A stretch of DNA of 64,000 nt, from contig CAIIXF020000001.1 in assembly GCA_903813345.2 (NCBI GenBank), positions 60,651,885 through 60,715,884 of the forward strand, read 5' to 3'. The stretch is from Owenia fusiformis (lineage: Eukaryota > Annelida > Polychaeta > Sabellida > Oweniidae). Position 1 is the stretch's first letter; every line of letters starts with the position of its first letter. A model generated the notes under the pieces. It was not told where the DNA came from. It did no database searches and saw only the letters and a list, made by a program, of their open reading frames with translations. Below, in pieces: positions 1 through 12,760 of this stretch. The position numbers and the translations under genes were made by a program.

Positions 1-319
1 TTTGTTAAGTGGGATTTGCTACTCGTGGAGTTGCTGTTTTTCTAGTTGCTAATTGAGCAGACTATAGTATATTATTTGTGTGGCAGATATAGTGTTATAA
101 AGTTGGATAATCTGTGGTATTTCCCATCTTTGTCAGATAAAATGTAACTGTTAAATATCAATATGTAGTTGACATTTTCAAATGTTACAGCATAATGCAT
201 GTAATGTAATGTATCTATTACATTAAATGATCCTTTTCTCAGATAAAGTAGGTTGTTATATATTATTTGATGCAGTGCAGTTTCCCAGAAAGCTTTTATG
301 TTATGCTGTCCTCTGGGAT

Positions 320-465
320 TGACCAAACGTTTTCAGATAAGCAGGTGTTCACAATTCAAGGTTTTATAAACATGTTAGAACAATAGAAAATTTGGGACCG
401 AGAAAAAGTATCCACATTGAGAGGTGTTTAGATAAGAGATGAGTTCGTATACAGGTTTCACTATA
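320..465. mobile_element. partial Tigger/pogo-like MITE end
   Basis: This stretch contains AGGTGTTCACAATTCAAGG, a gggaccg segment, a GAGAGGTGTTTAGATAAG-like segment and a final acaggtttcacta. The same order of words is seen at 4005-4137, where it ends in caggttctactgta. It is therefore a diverged end of the same non-autonomous element. Assignment to the Tigger/pogo type rests on the cagtaaaacctg...ta style of end and is inference. Confidence 0.5.
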
Positions 466-662
466 TACACATGAATGAACAATGTTGCTTGGAAAAATAA
501 GGATGATTGTTGAAATGCTTCATCTTGGAATTTCACAATTAATTTTTCATAGGATAAACAAAAATGAATTGTCAAATTACTTTTGTAATTATGACGAGCC
601 TTTTCAGCTAACATGGGGTGAGCTTTTGTAAACACCTGCTTGTCTGTCCGTCCATTTGTGTG

Positions 663-2135
663 TGCCTGGCAATACATTGATGGCACATTTTAGTAATCTC
701 AACAACTCAAATGATTTCACTTTTAAAATGTATCTATATATAAAGTATTCCCATAAGTGTCATTTTAAAGGCTCGTCTCATATCAAAATGGCCGTCATTT
801 GTTGTATATATATAAAACGATGTTTTCAGCGCTCACCGTGTAGGTCGAGCATCCATGGTACTATTTTAATTGAATATGCTTTTATAGTGTTGAATGGAAA
901 ATAGATCACCTTCAATGGCATCTTCAGCTTGATGGGAAACCTGTAATTACAAAGAGCATTTATGCTTCAGGTTTGGCCAGCATCGCGCTGTAGTCAAACC
1001 TGCACAGTTGACGTCAATGACCCGAATGCATTCCTCAGCAGGTATGACCTGAGTGACACGGATAATCTCACTTTTTCGTATCCCCGCAGGTAGGGACGTT
1101 TTGGACGACGTGTGCAGGCTTGCCTAAAGCACATTCAATTTAATTTAATTACAATTTAATTATATTCCATCTTGGGATATTAGCAATATTTGAAAAGGCG
1201 GGGAAGATCTGCATCATCGTGAGTAAAGAAGAATTGTAACGATCTATTTAATAACTTCAAATAACGTAATTTGCTTTACTTAATTAAATACTTAGTTGCT
1301 TTCTGCATTTGTTGTGGCATTGTTTAGAGGTAAGTGTATGGTTTTGCTATTATACTGTTACGTTTTTTCGAGTATGTAGTGGAATTACGCCAGAGAAATC
1401 TTAAACTTCTAAGTGGATATCCTGATTACACTATCATTTCTAATTCGTTTTCAGAATGTTATATTTTCCGAAACGGTCGTTATCCATGCACTTTGACGCA
1501 TGAACGACATCAATATGGAATATATTCAGCTGAAAAGTACATTTTTACATTAAAGTACATGTTTTGAAGCATTCTGAATAACTCATGTCCATATTCATGT
1601 TTTGTTGGGACTTTTTGCCATGATCGGAACAATGTGGACAGAAGGGACCATTAGGCCTATATGTAGGAAGTTGGACACAGATATATCACCTTATTTCCCT
1701 ACTCTTTGGAAGATTCACAAACCTGTTAAAGGGAGTTTCATTTTCCAACTTTTTCGGATCAACAAAGGAAAGCATTCAAAGCAAGCACAAACAAGCACAC
1801 ATATTTCAGCCAAACCCGTTGACGTTTAGACCCCACCCCACACCATATTTGACGTCCATTCATTACCATGTGAATAATCGTATGAAAATTGCAAAAGGTA
1901 GTGTCATCTTCATCATTTTGAGACCTATGTTCTACTCTCTTCTTCATCCTAGGTTCTTCTACCAAAGGCACTTGGGCGATTTTCATCAAAGTCACCTAAA
2001 ATGAGATAACAATGTTTTTTACAAAATATCTTGGTTCGTTGTGATTACACTGAATCTAAAGAACCCCTGGTAAAGAAAACCCTTTGCATTCGTTCGACTT
2101 CACTTCTTAAAAAGAGCTTCGTCGGTAGTTTATAA
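663..2135. other. intergenic, no recognisable gene
   Basis: Only short open frames occur (longest under 85 codons), without splice context or family resemblance. I see no repeat structure beyond simple AT-rich sequence. Confidence 0.5.
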
Positions 2136-2140
2136 ATAGA

Positions 2141-2222
2141 CTCTGCGCGCAGGGTTATCTTGTTCCAACACCATCCTCTTCGTTTCTAGAGATAGTCTTG
2201 GAACGAGATAACGCGCAGGGTA
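2141..2222. repeat. short hairpin element
   Basis: The left arm (gcgcagggttatcttgttcc) and right arm (ggaacgagataacgcgcagg) are inverted copies separated by about 30 bases. It is probably a tiny MITE or a processed palindrome. Confidence 0.45.
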
Positions 2223-2715
2223 GGTAAAGAACGTATAGGCGCTTTATTAAAACGCATAGCGTAATTTCAGTATCTATCACTTGGTCAAAAAGGATAAATC
2301 TGTTCAAATCCTGTAAATACTTTCTTGTATATTTAACCAATAAATGAGGTAAATGCATTAAATATACAAAAAGGCATTTACACATAAATGAATTCCTGTG
2401 CATCAATGGGGATTTATTAAACTAAGAGTATGCGTATTTGTGGAGAAAATGAATAAGTTGCATTTACCATATTTATGTAAATACACAACATACCATTTAT
2501 CAAAATCTATGCTAATGTTCATTAATGAGCTGATGAGCATTTACGGCACATCATTATTAACGTATAGCTGATCAGATTACAAGTAGGTCACAGTAATAGT
2601 GTATACACAGTCGTATGTATATGAATATTCGAAATAATGTCAGTTAATATGGTTATTTATTCCATAATAACATGTTTTCCCTGGGAAAATAACAGGGAAT
2701 AAAAGTGTTATTTGA

Positions 2716-2822
2716 AAAATCCCGTATCAGATTCCGTATCAGCCAAAATCCCGTATCAGATCCCGTATTGGATCCCGTATCAGCAAAAATCCCGTATCAG
2801 ATCCCGTATCAGAAATATTCCC
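2716..2822. repeat. 12-mer tandem repeat, tcccgtatcaga
   Basis: About eight imperfect copies of tcccgtatcaga, some separated by gccaaaa or gcaaaa. The array follows an element edge containing ttttccctgggaaaat, and that palindrome recurs near 26310. Confidence 0.7.
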
Positions 2823-2971
2823 GGTAATTTCTCTTGAGTTTTACGCTTTTCGTCTAGCACATCTCTACAGGAAGTAAAAAAATCGTTTGGAAAATTGAAA
2901 TTATTGAAATTATTATCATGATTATATCATATTATATCCTCATTATTATCATAATCATTATTATGAAATAA

Positions 2972-3152
2972 ATAGGTTATTGATTGTCGTGATGGAATAT
3001 GGATTTATTCCTTGAGAAAATATGATATTGGCCTCAGAAAATATCATATTGACACTCGGGCTATCGCCCTCGGTCAATATGATATTTTCCTTGGCCAATA
3101 TCATATTTTCCCTCGGAATAAAATCCATATTCCATCCCTCCCATTAAATAAC
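2972..3152. mobile_element. nested palindromic MITE
   Basis: Outer arms (aatatggatttattcc... and ...ggaataaaatccatatt) flank an inner palindrome built on aatatgatattttcc and its complement. The arms extend to ggttatt at both sides. A second member with the same layout lies at 26010-26135. There is no coding capacity, so it is a non-autonomous fold-back element. Confidence 0.7.
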
Positions 3153-4620
3153 CTCTATATATATTTTGCAAGTGGATCCAAGAGACCAAGTGGGCGAGTC
3201 AATTATTTTACAGGGGTGGCATGATACACACATTTCAATTTTGTGTATTGTGAATTCCCAGCGATTGATTTCAGTACAGTAAAACTGTCATAATGAACAC
3301 CTCTTTAGTGAAGATCTGTGCCCAGTGAACACTGAACACATGACTCTACTCTATTGAACACCTGTGTATAGTGAACACCGATTTCCAGCCAGTGATTTCA
3401 CTACAGTAAAAATATCATAATGAACACCTCTTAAGTGAAGATTTGCGCACAGTGAACACATGCATCCACTCTATTGAACACCTGTGTATAGTGAACACCA
3501 ATTTCCAGCCAGTGATTTCAGTACAGTAAAACTGTCATAATGAACATCTCTTTAGTGAAGATCTGTGCCCAGCGAACATATGAGTCTACTTTATTGAACA
3601 CCTGTGTAAGCGAACACCAATTACCGCCGGTGATTTCAGTAACTTTTAGAGGGGATTGTACCTACAGTAAAACCTGTCTAATCCGAGAAACCAGCTAAAA
3701 GTGTTCGGATTAGGAAGTGCTCACATTTTGAGGTTTTGCATTTGCAAGATTTTGGATTTTGAAGAAATAGGAACAAATTCTCAATGAATATTTATAGTTC
3801 TTTTGACTACATAGCTTTATGGCATAACAGTGACATGAAAATCCGATTCAAATGAATTAAGTCATCCTAGAAAGCACCACCATGAGTGAGATCATCCAAG
3901 GTTTTTTCAAATATTTGAGCGATTTTGTATGGAACATGTGATATTTTATGAAAAGTGGTCAGATTAGATAGGTTCATTTTTGAAAGCTGACTGTTCACTC
4001 TTCAAATTGGGAGGTGTTCACAATTTAAGGTTTTTTAACATTTGAGTCAATGGGAGGAAAACGGGACCAAAAAAATGTTCAGATTGGGAGGTGTTTGGAT
4101 AAGCCAAGTGTTCAGATACACAGGTTCTACTGTACTACAATTGTTTTCAATCTTTTGGAGGAAAGTGTACATCATTCCAGAGAAATGACAGGTGACACAC
4201 TACCATTGGAACTGGTCATATCAGATGTTCCCACGCTTTACGTCCAGAAGAGGTCATTTCCCAGGATTATAGATGAACTCTTGGCCAATCAATGATATAG
4301 TTTACATCAGAGAAGTATGACTGTATGAATTCTGGGATATTCCTGTTTTGTTGAGACAGATGAGAAAAAGATTAACCCTTTGCAAAATTGATCAAAACTG
4401 CCTCCAATCATCCAATACTTGGCTCAATATAAGAGTGACCAAGTGGAGAAAATGGACTATTGTTGTAACATTTAACAGGTCCCTCATTGAAAAAATCTGT
4501 GATCCTGTATTTGTGCATTCTAATCTGGCTTTTATTGAATTCACTTCTGATTTCGGAATTTACAGATCTGATATTTATTGACTACTAAACTTTTAGAAGG
4601 TTTTCTTTAAAGATGCATTA
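3153..4620. mobile_element. composite non-autonomous DNA transposon, copy 1
   Basis: It begins with the words gcaagtggatccaagagacc and aagtgggcgagtcaatt, shared with the element at 4828. It then has three roughly 120-bp repeats of cagtaaaactgtcataatg, each followed by gtgaacacc. The inner segment 3662-4137 starts tacagtaaaacctgtctaa and ends caggttctactgta, like a pogo/Tigger element flanked by TA. The tail matches copy 2 up to gactactaaactttt. It lacks the 5831-6653 insertion and the right terminal repeat of copy 2. No intact transposase is present. Confidence 0.6.
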
Positions 4621-4827
4621 TGTCATAGGTTTCTCCCCCAGACAATCAATGATGTCCTATTGTTATTGCTCATATATCTCACATACCATGGATATATCTT
4701 GAGAATAACTTTTGGGTATATTATTGCCGAAATATCGGAGATAATCAACAGAACAACCAAACTCCAGAATTAAACACAATCGATTCGTCGGCTATCGAGG
4801 GGAATCCTCATTGAGTCACACAAGCGC

Positions 4828-6926
4828 GGTTATATATATTTTGCAAGTGGATCCAAGAGACCAAGTGGGCGAGTCAATTATTTTGCAGGGGTGGCATGAA
4901 ACACACATTTCAATTTTGTATATAATATAGTGTATTCCCAGCAATTGATTTCAGTACAGTAAAACTGTCATAATGAACACCTCTTTAGTGAAGATCTGTG
5001 CCCAGTGAACACATGAGTCTACTTTATTGAACACCTGTGTGTAAGCGAACACCAATTCCGAGCCAGTGATTTCAGTAACTTTTAGAGGGAATTATACCTA
5101 CAGGAAAAACCTGTTTAATTCGAGGGACCAGCTAAAAGCATTCGGATTAGGAGGTGTTCACATTTTGGTGTTTTGCAATTGCAAGATTTTGGATTTTGAA
5201 GAAATAGGAACAAATTCTCAATAAATATTTATTGTTATTTTGACTACAAAGCTTTTTGGCATTACAGTGACATGAAAATCCCATTCAAATGAATTTAGTC
5301 ATCCTAGAAAGCCCCATCATGAGTGAGATCATTCTCGTTTTTTCAAATATTTGAGCAATTTTGAATGGAACATGTGATATTTTATGAAGTGTTCAGATTA
5401 GATAGGTTAATTTTTCAAACATGACTGTTCAGTGTTCAAATTGGGAGGTGTTCACATTTCAAGGTTTTTTAACATTTGAGTCAATGGGAGGAAAAACGGG
5501 ACCAAAAATGTTCAAATTGGGACGTGTTCAGATTAGCCAAGTGTTCAGATATACAGGTTTTGCTGTTGTACTATTGTTTCCAATCTTTTGAAGGAAAGTG
5601 TACATCATTCAAAAGAATTGACAGGTGACACACTGTTATGGGAACTGGTCAAATCAGATGTTCCCACGCTTTACTTCCAGAAGAGGTCGTTTCCCAGGAT
5701 TATAGATGAACCCTTGGCCAATCAACGATATAGTCTACATAAGAGAAGTATGACAGTATGAATTCTGGGATATTCCTGTTTTGTTGAGACAGATGAGAAT
5801 AAAATTAACCCTTTGCAAAAGATCAAAAAAGTTTAAAGTCCCTGTCTAAAGTTTTAAAATATTTTTTTATCATTTATTTACTATTTGCCATGACTTAAAA
5901 AGTTATTTTAGAGATTTTTGAAAAAAAATTATTTCAAAAAAAGTTGTGAGCATGTCATTTCTCAAATATTCAAATTTCCCGCCATTTTTCAAAAAAAGTT
6001 GAAATTTTTTAATCATGAAATATTTCTTGATGCATTTCAAAAAAGATTATCTTTTTAACACCAATGCAAAGATTGAACAAAGGACACACTATTTCAATAA
6101 TAAAATGCCATATTTAATGGGCAACTTCAATGTTTTAGCATATCAAAAATATTTTGCAACATTATTGATGTCACTTAGGTGGCGAAAACTTTTTGAAAAA
6201 ATTGAAATTTTTTTTGATGTCAATCTTTTCTAAATATGCTAGACTTCAATAATAAACCAATGTTGATTGTCTAACCAGGTTAAAAGGAAGAATATATTAT
6301 GTTTTAGATATCATTGTACCATTGATTTCTATGAGAACTAAAATTTTGAAAATGCATTTTTCTCGGAACCATTTTCATGCACTCATGAGTTCATTTCTCG
6401 CTTATTTATAAACCGATTTCTTAATTTTTCGACAAAAAACATGCGAGGATGAATGCTATGCATTGGTATGAATTGTGGCTAATTAAAAGATATGTGTGAC
6501 CTCTAAAAGTTAGTTTTAAATAAATTCACAAATTTTGGAACAAAGAGTCTATCAAAAACCACTTTTTGTAGTTTAACTAGGCTCTGCACAGCAGGGTAAA
6601 GACTACAATATAAGCCAAAGTGGTTTAAACTTTACATGGGGACTTTAAAACAACTTGTAAAAATTGCCTGTTGCCTGCTAATGATACCCATGAATATTCT
6701 GATAAATTGGCCAATAATTTATTTGTGTATTCTAATCTGGTTATTATTGAATTCGCTTCTGATTTTGAAATTTACAGATCTGATATATATTGACTACTAA
6801 ACTTTAGTAGGTTTTCTTTAATGGCAATGTGAGTATGTGGAAATTGATGTGTATATCCTGTCACTCCTGCAAAATAATGGACTTGCCCACTTGGTCTCTT
6901 GGATCCACTTGTAAATATATATAACC
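4828..6926. mobile_element. composite DNA transposon, copy 2, with terminal inverted repeats
   Basis: The ends are inverted repeats of about 60 bases. The left end reads ggttatatatattttgcaag followed by tggatccaagagacc, and the right end is its complement (tggatccacttgtaaatata then taacc). Most of the interior is a diverged copy of 3153-4620, including the cagtaaaactgtcat block and the agaggtcgtttcccagg block. A second element is nested at 5831-6653. There is no intact transposase, and I saw no clear target-site duplication. Confidence 0.65.
5831..6653. mobile_element. nested MITE-like insertion
   Basis: The ends are inverted: left tttaaagtccctgtctaaag, right ctttacatggggactttaaa. Copy 1 of the host element has no equivalent sequence at this place, which marks it as an insertion. 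The AT-rich interior holds only a 72-codon open frame with no recognisable family. Confidence 0.55.
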
Positions 6927-7050
6927 AGTTAGGTTAGGGAGACTTGTTGAAGATTTTTTTTCATTTCTGAAAACGGCCACACGCCAACTATCAACATGAT
7001 TCTACGAAATACGATGATGAAAAGATTTGAGGAATGATGTATGCATAGAA

Positions 7051-7263
7051 CTGTAACGACCCTTGGGCACGCTCGTCGGGGAGCTGTAGTGTACCGAGCC
7101 AGCTACTAGACTCGAAAGAGAATGTGCTAAATCCAATGCCCCGTACGGGAATCGAACCCAGGACCTTCCGTTCTCAGAGTCAGACGCTCTACCCCTGAGC
7201 CATAAAGGCTAGCCACTACAGCTGAGACTGTAGTAGCGACTTGGTATCGAAGGTCATTACACC
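7051..7263 (-). mobile_element. tRNA-derived SINE, copy 1
   Basis: On the minus strand it carries an A-box-like GGCTCAGGGGTAGAGCG (about 7186-7203) and a B box GGTTCGATTCC (about 7148-7158). Together they resemble the D-arm and T-arm of a tRNA. The acceptor stem does not close and the anticodon stem is imperfect, so it is a SINE head or tRNA pseudogene, not a functional tRNA. The body (cgacccttgggcacgctcgt at one side, tgtagtagcgacttg at the other) is repeated in the next copy. Confidence 0.7.
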
Positions 7264-7323
7264 CCCTAGAAGACGACATCCCGTCGTAACTGATTCACAA
7301 GGGCAATCCCACTTCTGACACCA

Positions 7324-7534
7324 ATGTAACGACCCTTGGGCACGCTCGTCGGGAAGCTGTAGTGTACCGAGCCAGATACTAGACTCGAAAGAGAATGTGC
7401 TTAATTCAATGTCCCGTACGGGAATCGGACCCAGGACCTTCCGCTCTCAGAGTCAGACGCTCTACCCCTGAGCCATAAAGGCTAGCCACTACAGCTGAGA
7501 CTGTAGTAGCGACTTGCTATCGAAGGTCATTACA
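7324..7534 (-). mobile_element. tRNA-derived SINE, copy 2
   Basis: This is a near-identical direct copy of 7051-7263, starting about 60 bases after the first. Its B box is altered to GGTCCGATTCC, so internal Pol III promoter function is probably weaker. The close spacing suggests tandem duplication or insertion beside an existing copy. Confidence 0.7.
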
Positions 7535-7689
7535 GAACTTATCTTCAGCAGCTTTGTAAAAAGTAAGTATTTTACCATTTTACCATCTTCAGAATTTAAA
7601 CTGTTCTATAAAACGTCGATTGCAGTTTATTATTCTTTTCATGAAACCTGAAACGTTTTTGTAGGTACCTTAAAGACTCAAGACAAAAC

Positions 7690-8830
7690 TATGGTGACAC
7701 AAGATAGAACCTTTCATAAAACAATTTATTAAACGAGTATTATTAAATCGTGACACAAGATAGAACCTATGTTGACACAGGATAGAACCTAGGTTGACAC
7801 AAGAAGACACCTTTTATAATACAATTTAATAAGTATACCTTAAATTTAACACAATATAGAACCTATTTTGACACAAGATAGAACCTGTGTTGACACAGAA
7901 TAGAACCTAGTTTGTCACAATATAGAACCTTTCATAAAATAATATAACAAGTTCTTTAAATCGTGACACAAGATAGAACCTATGTTGACACAGGATAGAA
8001 CGTAGGTTCACAAAAATATATAGAACCTTTATAAAACAATTTAACAAGAACGTTAAATCATGACACAAGATAAAACCTATGTTGACACAGGATAGAACCT
8101 AAGTTGACACAAGATAGAACCATTCATAAAACAATTTAACAAGTACCCTAAATCGTGACACAATATAGAACCTAGGTTGACACAGGAGAGAACCTAGTTT
8201 GACACAAGATAGAACCTTTCTTAAAAATATAACAAATACTTCAAATCGTGACACAACCTATATTGACACAGGATAGAACCTAGGTTCACAAAAATAGAAC
8301 CTTTCATAAAACAATATAAGAAGTACTTTAAATCATGACAAAAGATAGATCCTATGCTGACACAGGATAGAACCTAGGTAGACACAAGATAGAACCTTTC
8401 ATGAAACAATATAACAAGTACTTTAATTTGTGACACAAGATAGAACCTATGTTTACAAAGGGTAGAACCTAGATTGACACAAGATAGAACTTTTCATAAA
8501 ACAATAAAACAAGTACTTTAAACCGTACCTCAAGATAGAACATATGTTTACACAGGATATAACCTAGGCTGACACAAGATAGAACCTTTCATAAAACAAT
8601 GTAACACTTTAAATCGTGACACAAGATAGAACCTAGGTTGACAATAGATAGAACCTTTCATAAAACAATTTAACGAGTACTTTAAATTGTGACACAAGAT
8701 AGAACTTATATTGACTCAGGATAGAACCTAGATTGACACAAGATAGAACTTTCCATAAAAGAATAAAACAAGTGCTTTAAATCGTGACACAAGATTTTGT
8801 AGGCGCCTTAAACGTGTGACACGAGATAGA
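7690..8830. repeat. diverged tandem satellite, about 95-107 bp period
   Basis: About eleven imperfect copies. Each contains two or three runs of gacacaagatagaacct, then a spacer ttcataaaacaatttaacaa and gtactttaaatcgtg. Copy starts (aaatcgtgacacaag) recur near 7746, 7960, 8055, 8150, 8247, 8612, 8685 and 8780. Copies differ by many substitutions and small gaps, so the array is old. Confidence 0.85.
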
Positions 8831-9017
8831 ACTTTGTTGACACAAGATATAACTTGTTTGATCTTGATGTAGATATTTCACAAATTACACATGTAGAAAA
8901 ACAAAAAAAAGAAATCTCATGATTGATGGTCGTATACCACTTGTGTTTGTGTTCCAGGTTATTTGATGCTACTGACGATGAATTGCCCATTCAACTGTAA
9001 AATTTTTGTTCTCCAAC

Positions 9018-9066
9018 ATGTCAACCTAGGTTCTATCTTGTGTCACGATTTAAGTGTTACATGTCA
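9018..9066 (-). repeat. inverted fragment of the adjacent satellite
   Basis: The sequence tgtcaacctaggttctatct followed by tgtgtcacgatttaa is the reverse complement of the satellite at 7690-8830. It lies between the satellite and the LINE remnant. Confidence 0.8.
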
Positions 9067-9074
9067 ACACAGAG

Positions 9075-11703
9075 ACCTACAACTTGGCAATCTTCTGTTA
9101 TTTACTAATACCATTCCAAATAAACTTATAAAGGTCCGGAGCAATGATAAACCATGGTTCAAGCCTCACATTAAAACACTAATTAATAAACGAAATCGTC
9201 TACATTTCAAATACCGCCACAACAACAATCAAGAACGCTATCAAAAGTACATTGACCAGTGTGATATTGTTAACGAGGAAATAACAAAGGCCAAACTTGA
9301 GTATGAATCACACATGTATGAGAAATTAAACTCCCTTAAATATGGCAGCAAGTCTTACTGGTCGGTCATATCTAAACTTTTATTCAAAACTAAAGTTGTT
9401 AGGATTCCTATTTTGACCAACCAAAACGGCTCTTCTATACTCACCAGCACAGAAAAGGCTAATTTATTTCTTGACCATTTCATCAAAAATTTTCATTCTG
9501 ATCATAACGTACCGTAGATACAGACAGTGTTCAATTTGACCTTAGAACTGATTCTTTTTTAAATATCCTTTCAACAAACGACAGAGAGATTTATGAAATT
9601 CCTTTATCACTCGATGTTAGCAAAGCTTTAGGTCCTGACAAACTAAGTAATAAAATGCTCAAGTTAGCAGCTCCATCTTTATCAAAATTATTTTCAAATT
9701 TCTCAATAAGATGTTTGAAATGAGAAAATTTCCTAATTCCTGGAAACTAGGGAATATTATCCCATGCCATAAAAAAAGTGACAAAAATCTTGTTTCTAAT
9801 TACCGTCCAATAACTCTATTAAGCTGCCTTTCAAAGGTAGCCGAGAGAGTTATTTTTAAAAGGATGTTTGACCATTTGCTAACAAACAATCTTCTATTTA
9901 ATTTTCAAAGTGGATTTCTCCCAGGTCACAGTACACAACACCAACTACTAAGTATTCTTGATTTTTAACTTCTAATATGGATAATGGTAATGATGTTCGT
10001 GCAGTCTTTCTTGATATATCGGCCGCCTTCGATACTTTACCCCATAAGCTATTACTTAAGAAGCTACATGCATACGGTTTTGGTCCAAATATAATGCTAC
10101 TTATTGAATCTTATCTTACCAATCGAAAAGTAAGAGTGCTGATTGACGGACATGAATCTCCATGGTCAGCCAGCGACTATATCAATTCGGGAGTTCCCCA
10201 GGGGTCCATCTTAGGACCTCTGCTATTCTTAGTTTACATAAACGATTTACCTGATGATATTTTAAGCAAGTGTTTTCTGTATGCAGATGACACTTCTCTT
10301 TATCAGCCCTTCAGCCATGATTAAATGCCTGAATGTATAAACACCCTCCAATCTGATCTAAATTCTATAAACAATTGGTCTGATAAATGGCAATTAAAAT
10401 TCAAACCCTCTAAAAGTGATGATCTGACATTTAGTAGTCCAAAAAAGAATGAAATAATAACCCCTGACCTAAAGTTGGGAACTGAATCCATACCTAGGTG
10501 TGCTTCGCATAAACACCTTGGCTTTATCTTTGACTCTAAATTATCTTTCAATTTCCACATTACCCATCTTGCAAAGAAAATTGATAAGCTTTTAAATCCA
10601 CTTAAAGCATTAAGTAAAAAACTTAGTGGAAACCATCTAAATCTTATGTTCAAATCTTTTATCTTACCACATTTTGATTTCTGCGACATCCTCTATGGAT
10701 GTGCAGATATTTCCAAATTAAAACGCATTGACCAACTCTACTACAAGGCAGCTCTGATTTGTAGTGGAACTATTCATGGGTCATCTTCTGAAAAGGTGCT
10801 CAATATTCTAAATTGGCCTAAACTAGAGACGAGGAGGAAGTTTCATCGACTAACCCTCATGTTCAATGTCCAAAATCAGAGAGTTCCTTCATATGTTCAA
10901 AACATATTTGATAAATATAAGAGACAACAACCTCCTCTCTATTTGAGAAATCCAACTGAATTTGTCTTGCCCGCTAAAAGATCTGTGATATTAAAGAAAA
11001 CATGCATTTTTACTGCTATCTTAGAATGGAACAAACTACCCCAACAACTCCAAGAGATAGACAATTTAAGTACTTTCAAATCTAAATTGACACTTCTCAT
11101 TTATGCAGAACCTATCATATCATCTAGCTCATTGCATTTACCTAGACCAGAGGAAATCAGTCTTAATAGGACTAGAGTCGACTTGATTTTTCAATCTCAT
11201 TTTCATGCCCACAACTTTACTCTAGCTGATACACCAAAATGTAAGTGTGGATTCAAAAGTGAAACATCCAAGCATGTCATCTTTAACTGCAGACTCCGTA
11301 GGACCCTCCTAACTGACTTCGAAATTAAACTAAATAACCTTGAAATCCAATATAAAAAGAATTTTAAGACCCAACAAGAGAAATTGAATTTCTTTCTTTT
11401 TGGCAGCTCAAAACTTAACTACGCTACAAACATAACTGTTCCTGAAACTAGTGCCTCTTTTCTTCAGAAGTGTGTAAGTGTCTGAGTGTTAGCAGCAATT
11501 ATCAAACCTTCTATGCTTAATTTATTCACCAATTTGCTTCACCAATTGAATTGGATTGTTTTTTGTTTTTTGAAATAAAATTTTATAATTAACCCTGCGA
11601 CTTATAATGTTAAACAAACTTTTTGGAAATTTTCTTTTTACATATATTATTGTATTAAATAAAACATGATGAATAAAAAAATAAATAAAAATAAAAATAA
11701 ATT
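9075..11703 (+). mobile_element. 5'-truncated, broken LINE (non-LTR retrotransposon)
   Basis: Translated pieces in order are: the linker between endonuclease and reverse transcriptase (about 9126-9517, WFKPHIKTLINKRNRLHFKY); palm and fingers (about 9518-9968, with NYRPITLLSCLSKV and QSGFLPGHST); the catalytic region (9977-10324, FLDISAAFD, SGVPQGSILGPLLFL and the YADD box at 10280-10291); and thumb and C-terminal region (10325-11485), ending in a Cys/His knuckle (CKCGF...HVIFNC). The endonuclease is missing. The frame is broken by TAG at 9515, a frameshift near 9700, TAA at 9966 and TAA at 10322. The 3' tail is rich in aataaa units (about 11670-11703). The motif set fits the CR1/L2/Jockey-like superfamily; the exact clade is not resolved. 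Confidence 0.9.
10325..11485 (+). pseudogene. LINE reverse transcriptase C-terminal region, open for 386 codons
   Basis: This is the longest open frame in the window and continues in frame from 9977-10324 across a single TAA at 10322. It encodes the thumb region (NWSDKWQLKFKPSK, HKHLGFIFDSKLSF), a helical connection, and a C-terminal zinc-knuckle-like CKCGFKSETSKHVIFNC. Its first ATG is a byproduct of the stop and not a real start. It is part of the LINE remnant and not a host gene. Confidence 0.85.
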
Positions 11704-12760
11704 GCCCAGAACAGCTCAACACACCGCAAAACCGTGAATAGAGCTGGCGTCGTAGTGGTCATTGGAATTTATGGATTTGATCATCAGAAAGGTGGAAGAC
11801 TCACCATATAGATTCAACATCTAATGTAAGGAGTAAGTTTAAATTGCATTATATTGAACAAGTCACGCATTTTTTGTGTTTGTTAGTTCATTACTTTGTT
11901 AAACAATTAACTTCACGAATTTAACACCGACTGGCGATCTAACCTTCTTTATTATCTACCTTTGAATTGAATAGTACTATTCATATTGAGTTAGCCATCA
12001 AAAGTTAATTCGTCAGCCGGAAGTTGAATTTCCGAAAGTCCCGTGGGTTTGTTTTATGGAACACTAGCCAGTTGTATTGGGTATCATTCGCGGATTCAAC
12101 TGCCGACTGACGGCTTAGCATACTTGTTTATGGCAAATTAATCTTAATATGAATGGAATAATGGCAGGCCCTATTCTTAATTAAATGAGTTGGCCATCAA
12201 GTAGTATGTCAATCCGTCAGCCGCCAGATGAATTATCAAAATTAACCTTTAACCTTGACGTTTTAATATTGATGTTTACACTTTTATTTGTAGGTGAGCA
12301 ATATAGATTGCTTTCTGCAATCAATTCAAGAACAAGTCAAAACAGGTAGCAGCTAACAAAGAGGCCACAAAAAGAGCAATTAGGAGATAGCTTTAGAAGC
12401 AGTTTACAAGAATGAGAGACAAGACAAACAAATAGTTGAGATTCCTTACATTACAAAGTTTGGTTGACCATCCAGGGACCGGATTATCTATTTAGGACAT
12501 TGTACAACTCAAGGGGAATGTATAAAAGCATATTCAGTTGAGACACTAGTCTAAAACTCAGAGATGCATATCGCAACAATATGTTTGTTTCAAAATTAAA
12601 TTAAATAATTTGTTTTCTTTAATAAATTATATGATTCATTTGATAACTGTCTGTGTGTTGTTAAACATTGTTGCTAGCATCAAATTAATCATCCCTTCCC
12701 CATTGACACTAGCCCCCCCCCCCCCGGAACAACCGGATGCCTCTCATAAATACAATAAAT
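11704..12760. other. repeat-like intergenic sequence
   Basis: Inverted and direct copies of a tcagccggaagttgaat-like segment occur near 12012, 12092 and 12225, suggesting an old hairpin element. A poly-C tract lies at 12714-12725. The stretch 12300-12640 ends with tttaataaa, which could be a retrotransposed or noncoding transcript end. No coding frame is recognised. Confidence 0.4.

Noticed and set aside
7130-7210. Functional tRNA gene on the minus strand
   Set aside because: A and B boxes are present but the acceptor stem does not close and the anticodon stem mispairs. Two near-identical copies with long shared flanks indicate a SINE.
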